Origin: JAAZBG01 sp964390065
Lineage (GTDB): Bacteria; Fibrobacterota; Chitinivibrionia; Chitinivibrionales; Chitinispirillaceae
Length of the DNA stretch: 10,303 bases
Reading direction: 5' to 3'
NCBI GenBank assembly: GCA_964390065.1
Contig: CAYMGX010000146.1
Span: 1 to 10,303 of the forward strand
In this document: positions 1 through 5,367 of the stretch, one piece after another
Layout of the letters: each line of letters starts with the position of its first letter
Position numbering within the stretch: the first letter of the stretch is position 1
Notes under the pieces: model-generated
The model's database searches: none
What the model was told of the DNA's origin: nothing
Seen by the model: the letters and a program-made list of their open reading frames with translations, nothing else
Made by a program: the position numbers and the translations under genes

Positions 1-623
1 GTGCTCAGGGATGGGTACCAGCCATCTATTACGGTAAAAAGATGGATCCGGTACAACTTGAGGTAAACCACAAAGAGTTTGCGACTGTTGTTCGCAATAA
101 AAATCTTACACACCTTTTCAATCTCGGCCTCGGCAAAACAGAAGACGATTCAATTGCTGTTGTACGTGAATTTCAGCGTCATGTTGTCGATAGAAATAAT
201 TTTCTCCATATCGATTTTCATCACGTTGCTATGAACGAAAAGGTAGTTGTTGAAGTACCTCTTATTCTTGAAGGTATTCCAGTTGGTGTTAAACTCAATG
301 GTGGTGTTCTTGGCAGCCCGGTCAAGCAGGTTAAAGTTGAGTGTATGCCACTTGATATACCTGAGAACGTAAAAATCGATGTGTCTGCTCTTGATGTCGG
401 TCAGTCAATTCATGTGAGAGATGTTGTACTCAGTGGTTTTACACTAAAAGATTCTCCGGATGAGGTACTTGCAGTTGTTACTCATGCTACTGGTGATGCT
501 CCGGCAACTGAGGTGGCTGCTGAAGGTGCAGATGCTTCTGCCACTGCTCCAGCAAAGGGTGCTGCTCCAGCAAAAGCTGCTGCGCCTGCAAAAGCTGCTG
601 CAGCTCCTGCGAAGAAGAAGTAA
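1..623 (+). CDS. rplY: 50S ribosomal protein L25/Ctc (5' partial)
   Basis: This is the large-subunit protein of the L25/TL5/Ctc family, which binds 5S rRNA. The reading frame is open from base 3, so the gene starts before the window; the ATG at 42 is internal. The first visible residues, AQGWVPAIYYGKK, match the family pattern G-x-(I/V)-P-A-x-x-Y-G near the N-terminus. The N-terminal 5S-binding domain is followed by the beta-rich Ctc domain (PLILEGIPVGVKLNGGVL and the segment ending at DVSALDVGQSIHVRDV). The protein ends in a low-complexity Ala/Pro/Lys tail built from tandem A-P-A-K-x-A units and closing in KKK; such tails are common in long L25/Ctc proteins and probably contact RNA. Only 14 bases separate it from pth, a classic L25-pth neighbourhood, so the two are probably co-transcribed. 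Confidence is high. Confidence 0.95.
   Translation, partial: AQGWVPAIYYGKKMDPVQLEVNHKEFATVVRNKNLTHLFNLGLGKTEDDSIAVVREFQRHVVDRNNFLHIDFHHVAMNEKVVVEVPLILEGIPVGVKLNGGVLGSPVKQVKVECMPLDIPENVKIDVSALDVGQSIHVRDVVLSGFTLKDSPDEVLAVVTHATGDAPATEVAAEGADASATAPAKGAAPAKAAAPAKAAAAPAKKK
546..617 (+). repeat. 18-base tandem repeat encoding the L25 Ala/Pro/Lys tail
   Basis: Three consecutive 18-base units (546-563, 564-581, 582-599) encode A-P-A-K-G-A, A-P-A-K-A-A and A-P-A-K-A-A. A partial fourth copy runs into the lysine-rich end. The units differ by a few bases. The copy number could vary between strains through slippage or recombination, changing tail length without breaking the frame. Confidence 0.85.
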
Positions 624-637
624 GCAGACTATCTTAA

Positions 638-1252
638 ATGAGTTTGAAATTATTTGGGGATTTTTTTAATCCCCATCCTTTTCCTGAAAAAATAGATGTT
701 GTTTTTTTCGGACTTGGAAATCCGGGAGAAGAGTACGCTTTAACCCGTCACAATATCGGTTTCATTGTTGCCGATAAGCTAATAGCGTTACTTTCTGATG
801 TAACGACAAAACGATTCGGTGATGCTGTGACTGCTGTCGGTGTGCTTCAAAATAAAAAAGTAGCGGTGGTTAAACCTCTCACTTTTATGAACAACTCCGG
901 AAATGCTGTGGATGTACTAATGAAAGCAACATCATTACCACTATCCTCAGTAATGGTTCTTGTTGATGACTTTAATATACCGCTCGGTTCTGTAAGGGTT
1001 CGCAAGAGTGGTTCTGCGGGTGGTCATAACGGGCTTAAGTCGATTCAGTCTTTTATTGGGCCTGACTATCCAAGGTTGAGAATTGGAATCGGTCCCTTAC
1101 CCGATGGCATGAGTGTAATTGATTTTGTACTTGGTAAATTTATCGGTGATGAATTGAATACACTTGATAGCGTGATACTGTCTGTAATTGATGCATGCAG
1201 GATGTTTCTTGAGCATGACCTGGATGCTGTAATGAATAAATTTAATAAATAA
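638..1252 (+). CDS. pth: Peptidyl-tRNA hydrolase
   Basis: This cytoplasmic enzyme cleaves the ester bond of peptidyl-tRNA released from stalled ribosomes and so recycles tRNA. Family residues are visible: GLGNPG with N28 (E. coli N10), TRHNIGF with catalytic H38 (E. coli H20), FMNNSG with N85 (N68), VDDFNIPLG with D110 (D93), and SAGGHNGLKS with N131 (N114). The 204-residue length is slightly above the usual 180-195 because of an extra stretch of about 18 residues before the core. ATG 638 is the only ATG available before the core (TTG 644 is the other option), and no good Shine-Dalgarno is visible. A perfect hairpin lies in the extension. It follows L25 by 14 bases and is separated from rpsF by a structured 95-base leader. 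Confidence 0.96.
   Translation: MSLKLFGDFFNPHPFPEKIDVVFFGLGNPGEEYALTRHNIGFIVADKLIALLSDVTTKRFGDAVTAVGVLQNKKVAVVKPLTFMNNSGNAVDVLMKATSLPLSSVMVLVDDFNIPLGSVRVRKSGSAGGHNGLKSIQSFIGPDYPRLRIGIGPLPDGMSVIDFVLGKFIGDELNTLDSVILSVIDACRMFLEHDLDAVMNKFNK
656..674 (+). other. Perfect stem-loop in the 5' end of pth
   Basis: GGGGATT (656-662) pairs perfectly with AATCCCC (668-674) across a five-T loop. It lies 18 bases inside pth as annotated. No uninterrupted T-tract follows, so it is not a standard terminator. It could slow elongation, stabilise an upstream mRNA end or modulate pth translation. The pairing is seen directly; the role is inference. Confidence 0.5.
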
Positions 1253-1255
1253 CAC

Positions 1256-1288
1256 TGATATCACCTCAAGATGTTTTCTGTGGTATCA
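1256..1288 (+). promoter_or_regulatory. First stem-loop of the rpsF leader
   Basis: TGATATCAC (1256-1264) pairs with GTGGTATCA (1280-1288) as nine pairs including one U-G wobble, around a 15-base loop. It begins three bases after the pth stop. No U-run follows, so it is not an ordinary intrinsic terminator. It may protect a processed 3' end of pth mRNA or form part of the S6 leader. Confidence 0.45.
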
Positions 1289-1298
1289 AACCAAACCT

Positions 1299-1325
1299 GC
1301 TCTGATCTGCGGCCCGGATCAGAGC
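1299..1325 (+). promoter_or_regulatory. GC-rich hairpin before rpsF, candidate S6:S18 autoregulatory element
   Basis: GCTCTGATCTG (1299-1309) pairs with CGGATCAGAGC (1315-1325), eleven pairs with one U-G wobble and a CGGCC loop. It sits about ten bases upstream of the rpsF ribosome binding site and has no T-tract. In many bacteria the S6:S18 complex represses its own operon by binding a leader structure with an exposed CCG; the apical part here (GCGGCCCGG) carries CCG. The hairpin is seen; assignment to that class is inference from position and gene content. Confidence 0.45.
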
Positions 1326-1347
1326 CTAATGACCAAGGGGGTTTAAT

Positions 1348-1719
1348 GTGAAAAGGCCGTACGAATCAATGGTTGTCTTTGATGGTACACTTTCTGATGA
1401 TGTTGTTCAGAAAGAACAGAAGCAGGTTGAAGAGCTGCTCAAACAGCATTCAGCATTCGAAAAAACTGATGTTTGGGGAAAGCGCCAGCTCGCATACACT
1501 ATCAGGAAAAGAAGAAGCGGTTACTACTGCCTGTTTTTTTTCGAGGGTGAGGGCGATGCAGTGATTGCTCTTGATAAGTATATCAAGTTGAATCCAAATA
1601 TCCTTCGTCATCTTACCGTTGTACGCAACCTTAAAAATGAGGCTGCTCGTGCAATTCAGGCAACACGTAAAGAACGTGCACTGCCGGAAGATATCGACAT
1701 GGATGATGATCAGGACTAA
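1348..1719 (+). CDS. rpsF: 30S ribosomal protein S6
   Basis: S6 is a small-subunit protein that binds the central domain of 16S rRNA as a heterodimer with S18. The start MKRPYESMVVFDGTL and the motif DVWGKRQLAYTIRKRRSGYYCLF are typical of S6, and the chain closes with an acidic tail (EDIDMDDDQD) as in many S6 proteins. The start is GTG 1348, placed by a strong AAGGGGG site at 1335-1341 with six-base spacing. An overlapping out-of-frame ATG at 1346 is immediately followed by TGA, so ribosomes choosing it would make a start-stop product. rpsR follows after 36 bases. No ssb gene sits between rpsF and rpsR, unlike the order in many bacteria. Confidence 0.97.
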   Translation: MKRPYESMVVFDGTLSDDVVQKEQKQVEELLKQHSAFEKTDVWGKRQLAYTIRKRRSGYYCLFFFEGEGDAVIALDKYIKLNPNILRHLTVVRNLKNEAARAIQATRKERALPEDIDMDDDQD

Positions 1720-1755
1720 TTTCCCAAAAAACGTTTATTATTCAGGAGAAATAAT

Positions 1756-1986
1756 ATGGCTTTTGCAAAAAGAAAAGCGAAGAAAGTATGCTGGTTTGAA
1801 CAGAATAGTGTTGAACCCGATTTTAAGGATATCAAGATACTCTCAAAATATGTCACAGAACGCGGTAAAATCGTTCCGAGACGTCTTAGCGGTGTTACTG
1901 CAAAAAATCAGCGTAAGCTGGCTGTTGCAATCAAACGCGCACGTCACATCGGACTTCTCCCGTTTGTTGCTGAAAACATTAAATAA
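1756..1986 (+). CDS. rpsR: 30S ribosomal protein S18
   Basis: S18 is the small-subunit partner of S6. The 76-residue length and the motifs YVTERGKIVPRRLSGVTAK and QRKLAVAIKRARHIGLLPF are diagnostic. The basic N-terminus (MAFAKRKAKKVCWFEQN) carries a single cysteine, so it does not look like a complete zinc-binding form. An AGGAGA site lies 5' of the ATG at good spacing. It sits between rpsF and rplI in the standard order and is probably made in step with S6 from the same transcript. Confidence 0.97.
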   Translation: MAFAKRKAKKVCWFEQNSVEPDFKDIKILSKYVTERGKIVPRRLSGVTAKNQRKLAVAIKRARHIGLLPFVAENIK

Positions 1987-2021
1987 GAATTTTTTAAGAG
2001 AGTATAAAGGAGTATCATAAA

Positions 2022-2471
2022 ATGGAAGTTGTATTGTTGCAGGACTACGGCAAGCTTGGAAAAGCTCAGGACGTAGCAAAAGTAAAAGACGGCTATGCCA
2101 GAAACTTTCTTATTCCACAGGGTATTGCTGTTCCGGCTACTGAGGGTAACAAGAAAGTTGTTGCAGAAGCAAAACGTCTTGAGACCATTCGCGATGCTAA
2201 AAAGATTGAAGAATCTAATGCTATTGCAAAGAAAATTGAAGAAACCTCATGTACAATCGCTGTTAAAGTCGGCGAAGAAGATAAAATCTTCGGTTCTGTT
2301 ACTGCACAGGAAATCGCAGAATTTCTTAAGAAAGAGGGCTATGATATTGAAAAACGCAATGTCGAACTTGATGAACCAATCAAGCAGCTTGGCGTTTACA
2401 ATGTGAAAGTTACCGTTTTCAAGAGCGTACATGCAATGCTCAAAGTTTGGGTAGTTAAAGAGGAAAAGTAA
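2022..2471 (+). CDS. rplI: 50S ribosomal protein L9
   Basis: L9 is an elongated large-subunit protein that anchors near the L1 stalk and helps maintain reading frame. The N-terminal signature is complete: MEVVLLQDYGKLGKAQDVAK, then VKDGYARNFLIPQGIAVPAT. It is followed by the connecting charged helix (about residues 40-75) and the C-terminal domain (GSVTAQEIAEFLKKEGYDI, residues about 90-149). The 149-residue length is normal. AAAGGAGT before the ATG is a strong ribosome binding site. It is the last gene of the translation cluster, with an intrinsic terminator 24 bases after the stop. Confidence 0.97.
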   Translation: MEVVLLQDYGKLGKAQDVAKVKDGYARNFLIPQGIAVPATEGNKKVVAEAKRLETIRDAKKIEESNAIAKKIEETSCTIAVKVGEEDKIFGSVTAQEIAEFLKKEGYDIEKRNVELDEPIKQLGVYNVKVTVFKSVHAMLKVWVVKEEK

Positions 2472-2495
2472 CCCTCTTTAAAAAAACCAGGTTAT

Positions 2496-2531
2496 AAAGG
2501 CCTGTCAGGATATTCCCGACAGGCCTTTTTT
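2496..2531 (+). terminator. Intrinsic terminator after rplI
   Basis: AAAGGCCTGTC (2496-2506) pairs with GACAGGCCTTT (2518-2528), with further GGA/TCC pairing inside the loop, and the stem runs directly into six T residues (2526-2531). This ends the ribosomal-protein operon. On the minus strand the same stem is followed by TTTAT, so it may also act weakly on transcripts arriving from the opposite side. Confidence 0.93.
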
Positions 2532-2737
2532 ACCTGAATTCCGCGGTTGAGCGCGAGGGACATGCACAACATATAATTACCGATTGTTTTTCAAAAAGCG
2601 CAGGCATACCCGGTGCAGTATGGTGGGCATTTTTGTAAAGCAAGACGGGATAATAGGTTGCACATAGCACCACGATCCAGCTGCGGATTTTAGGTTTAGT
2701 GCTTACAGTATTGCGATAATCGTAGTGGAATTGGTAC
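2532..2737. other. Non-coding stretch between the rplI terminator and a small minus-strand gene
   Basis: I see no convincing gene here. On the minus strand one frame is open for about 90 codons (ending near 2535) but lacks a usable start. Another frame holds a 24-codon ORF with four cysteines (2591-2665) but without a good ribosome binding site. Inverted repeats CACCACGAT (2668-2676) and ATCGTAGTG (2719-2727) form a nine-pair stem with a U-G wobble only in minus-strand RNA, with a long loop. This could be the 3' end of the minus-strand transcript or a decayed gene. Confidence 0.4.
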
Positions 2738-2836
2738 TCAGCAATTGCAATCGCAATTACACCCTTTTCTAATAAACAAAAAAGCGCATATCGCCAGTAC
2801 TGTTACAACAATAATAATGATCCATCTCTTTTTCAT
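2738..2836 (-). CDS. Small single-span membrane peptide with C-N-C-D-C-N-C tail
   Basis: This 32-codon ORF has a good ribosome binding site (AGGAAAGGA, eight bases before the ATG). The N-terminus is basic (MKKRW), followed by one hydrophobic segment (residues 6-22, IIIIVVTVLAICAFLFI), then RKG and a terminal CNCDCNC ending in TGA. The layout is that of a single-pass membrane peptide with a four-cysteine tail. Positive residues flank both ends of the segment (KKR before, RK after), so topology is unclear. The tail codons form a six-base repeat (TGT AAT TGC GAT TGC AAT TGC). It lies 70 bases downstream of the FMN-binding-domain gene on the same strand, so co-transcription is likely. I do not recognise a family. 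Metal, heme or Fe-S binding by the alternating cysteines is inference. The gene is too short for most gene finders. Confidence 0.7.
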   Translation of the reverse strand: MKKRWIIIIVVTVLAICAFLFIRKGCNCDCNC

Positions 2837-2870
2837 AATGTTAATCCTTTCCTGAAAATAAGTGAAGTTC

Positions 2871-2907
2871 ACATACTGGCTTGTTTACTTGTAATCGGCC
2901 GGTATGT
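2871..2907 (-). other. Inverted repeat at the 3' end of the FMN-binding-domain gene
   Basis: ACATACTGGC (2871-2880) and GCCGGTATGT (2898-2907) form a ten-position stem. In minus-strand RNA one pair is a C/A mismatch; in plus-strand RNA it is a U-G wobble. The arm touches the stop codon of the FMN-binding-domain gene and the loop lies in the gap before the small peptide gene. No T-tract follows, so it may tune relative expression rather than terminate. Confidence 0.35.
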
Positions 2908-3314
2908 TATTCTGGTTCTGTCAAAGCCTTTTCAACGGCCTTGATTATCGATTTGCTGGAAATGGTCGCACCCGATAGTACATCAACCTGAAGCGATTGC
3001 GCTTCGATAATCCTGTCTTTGATTGCTGCAGCTTTTTCTCCATACTCAGACCTGGAATTACTTAACAGAATGATATCTGTCATTCTGCCGTCATTCATCG
3101 TTACCTCAACAGTGTAGCAAAAACGCTTCAGGCAAAAACTTCCTTTATAAGTCCCATCAGAGATAGTGGAAAGATCAATTTGATTCACCGGGAGATTTTT
3201 AAGCCTCGCGATTTGACTTCTCTTTTGAAGATTTGAAAATATACCCATTGATAGAATCGCAGCCATCATAATAAGTGTAGTTACAATCGTTTTACGGGAC
3301 AATTTACACCTCAT
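2907..3314 (-). CDS. Exported or membrane-anchored FMN-binding-domain protein
   Basis: This 135-residue protein has an N-terminal hydrophobic segment (residues about 9-28) after a basic start, so it is probably membrane-anchored or exported. A small FMN_bind domain follows, of the type shared with RnfG/NqrC. Visible motifs are ISDGTYKGSF (about 51-60), VEVTMNDGRMTDI (69-81) and DVLSGATISSKSIIKAVEKAL (111-131), written here across the SGAT core S114-T117; Thr117 is the residue that carries covalent FMN in flavinylated relatives. C61 and C66 lie in the first strand pair, which is unusual. ATG 3314 has a poor ribosome binding site; TTG 3302, preceded by GAGGTG, may be the real start. No ApbE flavin transferase is in the window. 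A redox role in the envelope is inferred. Confidence 0.85.
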   Translation of the reverse strand: MRCKLSRKTIVTTLIMMAAILSMGIFSNLQKRSQIARLKNLPVNQIDLSTISDGTYKGSFCLKRFCYTVEVTMNDGRMTDIILLSNSRSEYGEKAAAIKDRIIEAQSLQVDVLSGATISSKSIIKAVEKALTEPE

Positions 3315-3357
3315 TATTTATTGATGTGTTCTTTTTAATTGCACTTTACATATATAT

Positions 3358-3384
3358 ATTGTATTACTTTATAAAATACAGCAA
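3358..3384 (-). promoter_or_regulatory. Possible promoter for the FMN-binding-domain gene
   Basis: On the minus strand TTGCTG (3384-3379) is followed after 15 bases by TACAAT (3363-3358), about 45 bases before the coding start and next to an alternating AT tract. Both boxes are recognisable but the spacing is short, so this is a weak call. Confidence 0.22.
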
Positions 3385-3412
3385 GTGTTTGTTAAAAAAA
3401 ACGGCAGGAATG

Positions 3413-3441
3413 TTGAGTCGTTACGTTTAAAAATATATCAG
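3413..3441 (+). promoter_or_regulatory. Possible promoter for the exported-protein gene at 3501
   Basis: TTGAGT (3413-3418) and TATCAG (3436-3441) are 17 bases apart, each matching four of six consensus bases, and lie about 60 bases before the start. A six-base inverted repeat, GAGTCG (3415-3420) and CGACTC (3448-3453), overlaps the -35 box and flanks the -10 box, which could be an operator or a leader hairpin. Weak evidence. Confidence 0.25.
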
Positions 3442-3500
3442 CCGCTGCGACTCGTACAATACCGGGATGAACAAACCGGCATAATTATATTGGAATTGGA

Positions 3501-4502
3501 ATGAAAATAAAAACAAAATTCTTAATAAAATCAGTTTTATTTTTACCGGTATTGTTTTTAGGTATATGCACTGTTACAAAAAAACATACTTCACCGGATA
3601 TTAGTCCGGCAACATCAATCAGGGATGCAATCGTACCGGATTCTATTCGAGAACCTCAGATTGTCAAACCCGATACGCTGCCAAGAACGATTCAGATCAC
3701 TGATTGGGTCAATAAAGATTTTATCGTCCTGCCGAAACAACAGATGTTTAAAGTCCATGGTTATGAAATATATCTCTCAAAAAATCTGGATAAAGCGACA
3801 TCACCTCCCGATACAGTACTTGAACAAAAAAATCGCAGGATTAAATCAGATAAGCTATCAAACCATCTGATAACGTGTGTTGCAGTCGAAAAGGCAGGTG
3901 CCGAATGGCTGGTCGAATGTTACGATTCTCTCCTGAATCGTTCTCTTTATATGGTTAGCCATAAGGGGGCTCTTAAGGATTTGCTGTATAAGGATGATCT
4001 TGAAATGGCATCATCCCGATGGGTCGGGAAAACAGTTTTTTCGAGGAGAGGGATGATATCTGCTTTGGATAAAAACGGATCCTTTTCGAGTGTCAAAGTC
4101 GATATTCGTGATTCGCTGATTGTTCAAAGCGTTACGGCTGGTGTTACACCATTACCGGTTAAACCGCTATGGATCAATGTTACGTCCAAAAATGGCCCGG
4201 GTTTTATACCAGTTCGTATCAGCTGGACTAATTGCATTAATGATGCTATCTCCGACTATCTGCCCTGGGGAGATGATATCTTTGAAACCGATCCGGATCG
4301 CTATGGCTGGAATGATGCACTATGGGAGCTTATTAATAATCACAGGGTTGTTAAAGACATGACCAAAGAACAGGTGTCAGTGAGCTGGGGATTCCCAATC
4401 TCAAAGACGTTTTCTCAGGGGGTGACGGATGAGTGCTGGGTGTATCAAGCACAAAAAGTATGCTTTGTCAATGGTTTGGTGGCAACAATAGTAAACGAAT
4501 AA
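3501..4502 (+). CDS. Exported protein of unknown function with BamE/SmpA-like C-terminal motif
   Basis: This 333-residue protein has a clear N-terminal export signal (basic MKIKTKFLIK, then SVLFLPVLFLGIC). The cysteine at 23 follows LGI, which is a poor lipobox, so signal peptidase I cleavage or membrane retention are both possible. The middle (about 165-240) is beta-rich with aromatic and glycine positions reminiscent of SH3-like repeats (WVGKTVFSRRGMISAL, LWINVTSKNGPGFIPV). The C-terminus (287-333) has MTKEQVSVSWGFP, then ECWVY and VCFVNGLVATI. That pattern, 'GMtkeqV..sWG.P....E.WvY....v.F.nG', occurs in BamE/SmpA-like domains of envelope proteins. The true function is unknown. The start has a modest GGAATTGG site. 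It is transcribed away from the FMN-binding-domain gene. Confidence 0.75.
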   Translation: MKIKTKFLIKSVLFLPVLFLGICTVTKKHTSPDISPATSIRDAIVPDSIREPQIVKPDTLPRTIQITDWVNKDFIVLPKQQMFKVHGYEIYLSKNLDKATSPPDTVLEQKNRRIKSDKLSNHLITCVAVEKAGAEWLVECYDSLLNRSLYMVSHKGALKDLLYKDDLEMASSRWVGKTVFSRRGMISALDKNGSFSSVKVDIRDSLIVQSVTAGVTPLPVKPLWINVTSKNGPGFIPVRISWTNCINDAISDYLPWGDDIFETDPDRYGWNDALWELINNHRVVKDMTKEQVSVSWGFPISKTFSQGVTDECWVYQAQKVCFVNGLVATIVNE

Positions 4503-4588
4503 AAACATAACCTTACGCTTTTAAAATGGACATTACATGTACTATTTTTTAACAGTGCTGATTTCATTTAAATAAACTGGTGGTCCTG

Positions 4589-5329
4589 ATGATGAAGACG
4601 AGTGTTTATATTGTTATAACAATAATTGTTACGGTTCTTTTGACAGTGCTTATCATTAAGAGTCTCCCTGTGACAGATTCGACTGTCAGGTCAGCAGTTA
4701 CTATTGCTGATGCAGAGTTGGCGGTAAAAGAACGCATCGCTCAATTGAATGCAGATATGACTGCACAGATGAATGCTTTTTGTAATGCAGTAGTCGCCGA
4801 CAGGTATTTTTCATTGAAATTATACGGGGAAAATGAACGCAGTGCACAGGAGGTCGTTGCATTTGCCGGGAAGTATATGTCTGCAATGGGTTTTTCCGCT
4901 TTAAAAATTGCAGATTCAGATTTTCTCATTGTATCGTCGGGGCATTTTCCGGCAAGTTCCGGCAATGAAATAAAAAAGCAGATCAGTGAATATCAGAACG
5001 CTCCGGCAGTAGGAAATGAAACCATCGTTGATCATACTGTGCTAACCTATCAGATAAAAAAGGAATTCAGAATATCAGACTATAAACTATATGCACTGGG
5101 TGGTACCGAGATCAATGAATCGTTTTTTAAAAAATTGACACCGTGGAGTAAGGTTTCAGTCTTTATGAAACGTGGAAATACCTACGAAGGAATAGATGTT
5201 AAAACGATTTCTGAATTAAAAGATGGTAAAATTATCATTAATGATAAAGAATATTTCGCGACAATAGTTCCGTTGGCTTCCACCGGCAATGGCATGGAGA
5301 CATCACTGATTGTTACACTTGAAAAGTAA
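4589..5329 (+). CDS. Membrane-anchored Cache-like sensor domain without output domain
   Basis: This 246-residue protein has one N-terminal transmembrane segment (MMKTSVYIVITIIVTVLLTV, then LIIKSL), a short helical linker rich in Ala/Glu/Lys, and a periplasmic alpha/beta domain. The stretch from GENERSAQEVVAFAGKYMSA to FLIVSSGHFPASSGNEI resembles the ligand-binding (Cache/PAS-like) domains of sensor histidine kinases, where 'L.I.D.....SSGHFPA..G' is common. The chain ends at LIVTLEK with no second membrane span, HAMP, kinase or chemotaxis domain, and no continuation is seen in another frame. It might feed a separate partner or be a remnant. ATG 4589 or 4592, preceded by GGTGG, is preferred over the GTG at 4580. 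It precedes the lipid acyltransferase pair on the same strand. Confidence 0.72.
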   Translation: MMKTSVYIVITIIVTVLLTVLIIKSLPVTDSTVRSAVTIADAELAVKERIAQLNADMTAQMNAFCNAVVADRYFSLKLYGENERSAQEVVAFAGKYMSAMGFSALKIADSDFLIVSSGHFPASSGNEIKKQISEYQNAPAVGNETIVDHTVLTYQIKKEFRISDYKLYALGGTEINESFFKKLTPWSKVSVFMKRGNTYEGIDVKTISELKDGKIIINDKEYFATIVPLASTGNGMETSLIVTLEK

Positions 5330-5367
5330 GGGTCATTTGCTAAAACTCCGGATCTTTGCATCTTGTA

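Noticed and set aside
1843..2079. Minus-strand ORF opposite rpsR and rplI
   Set aside because: It is the antisense of conserved ribosomal-protein genes, with no domain pattern of its own.
2546..2570. Integron attC-like site (GTTGAGC ... GCACAAC)
   Set aside because: One core fits GTTRRRY, but GCACAAC breaks the RYYYAAC consensus and no other attC arms or cassettes are present.
2738..2740. TGA after the cysteine tail read as selenocysteine
   Set aside because: The in-frame extension is 14 further codons of unremarkable sequence to a TAA, and I see no selenocysteine insertion hairpin just downstream.
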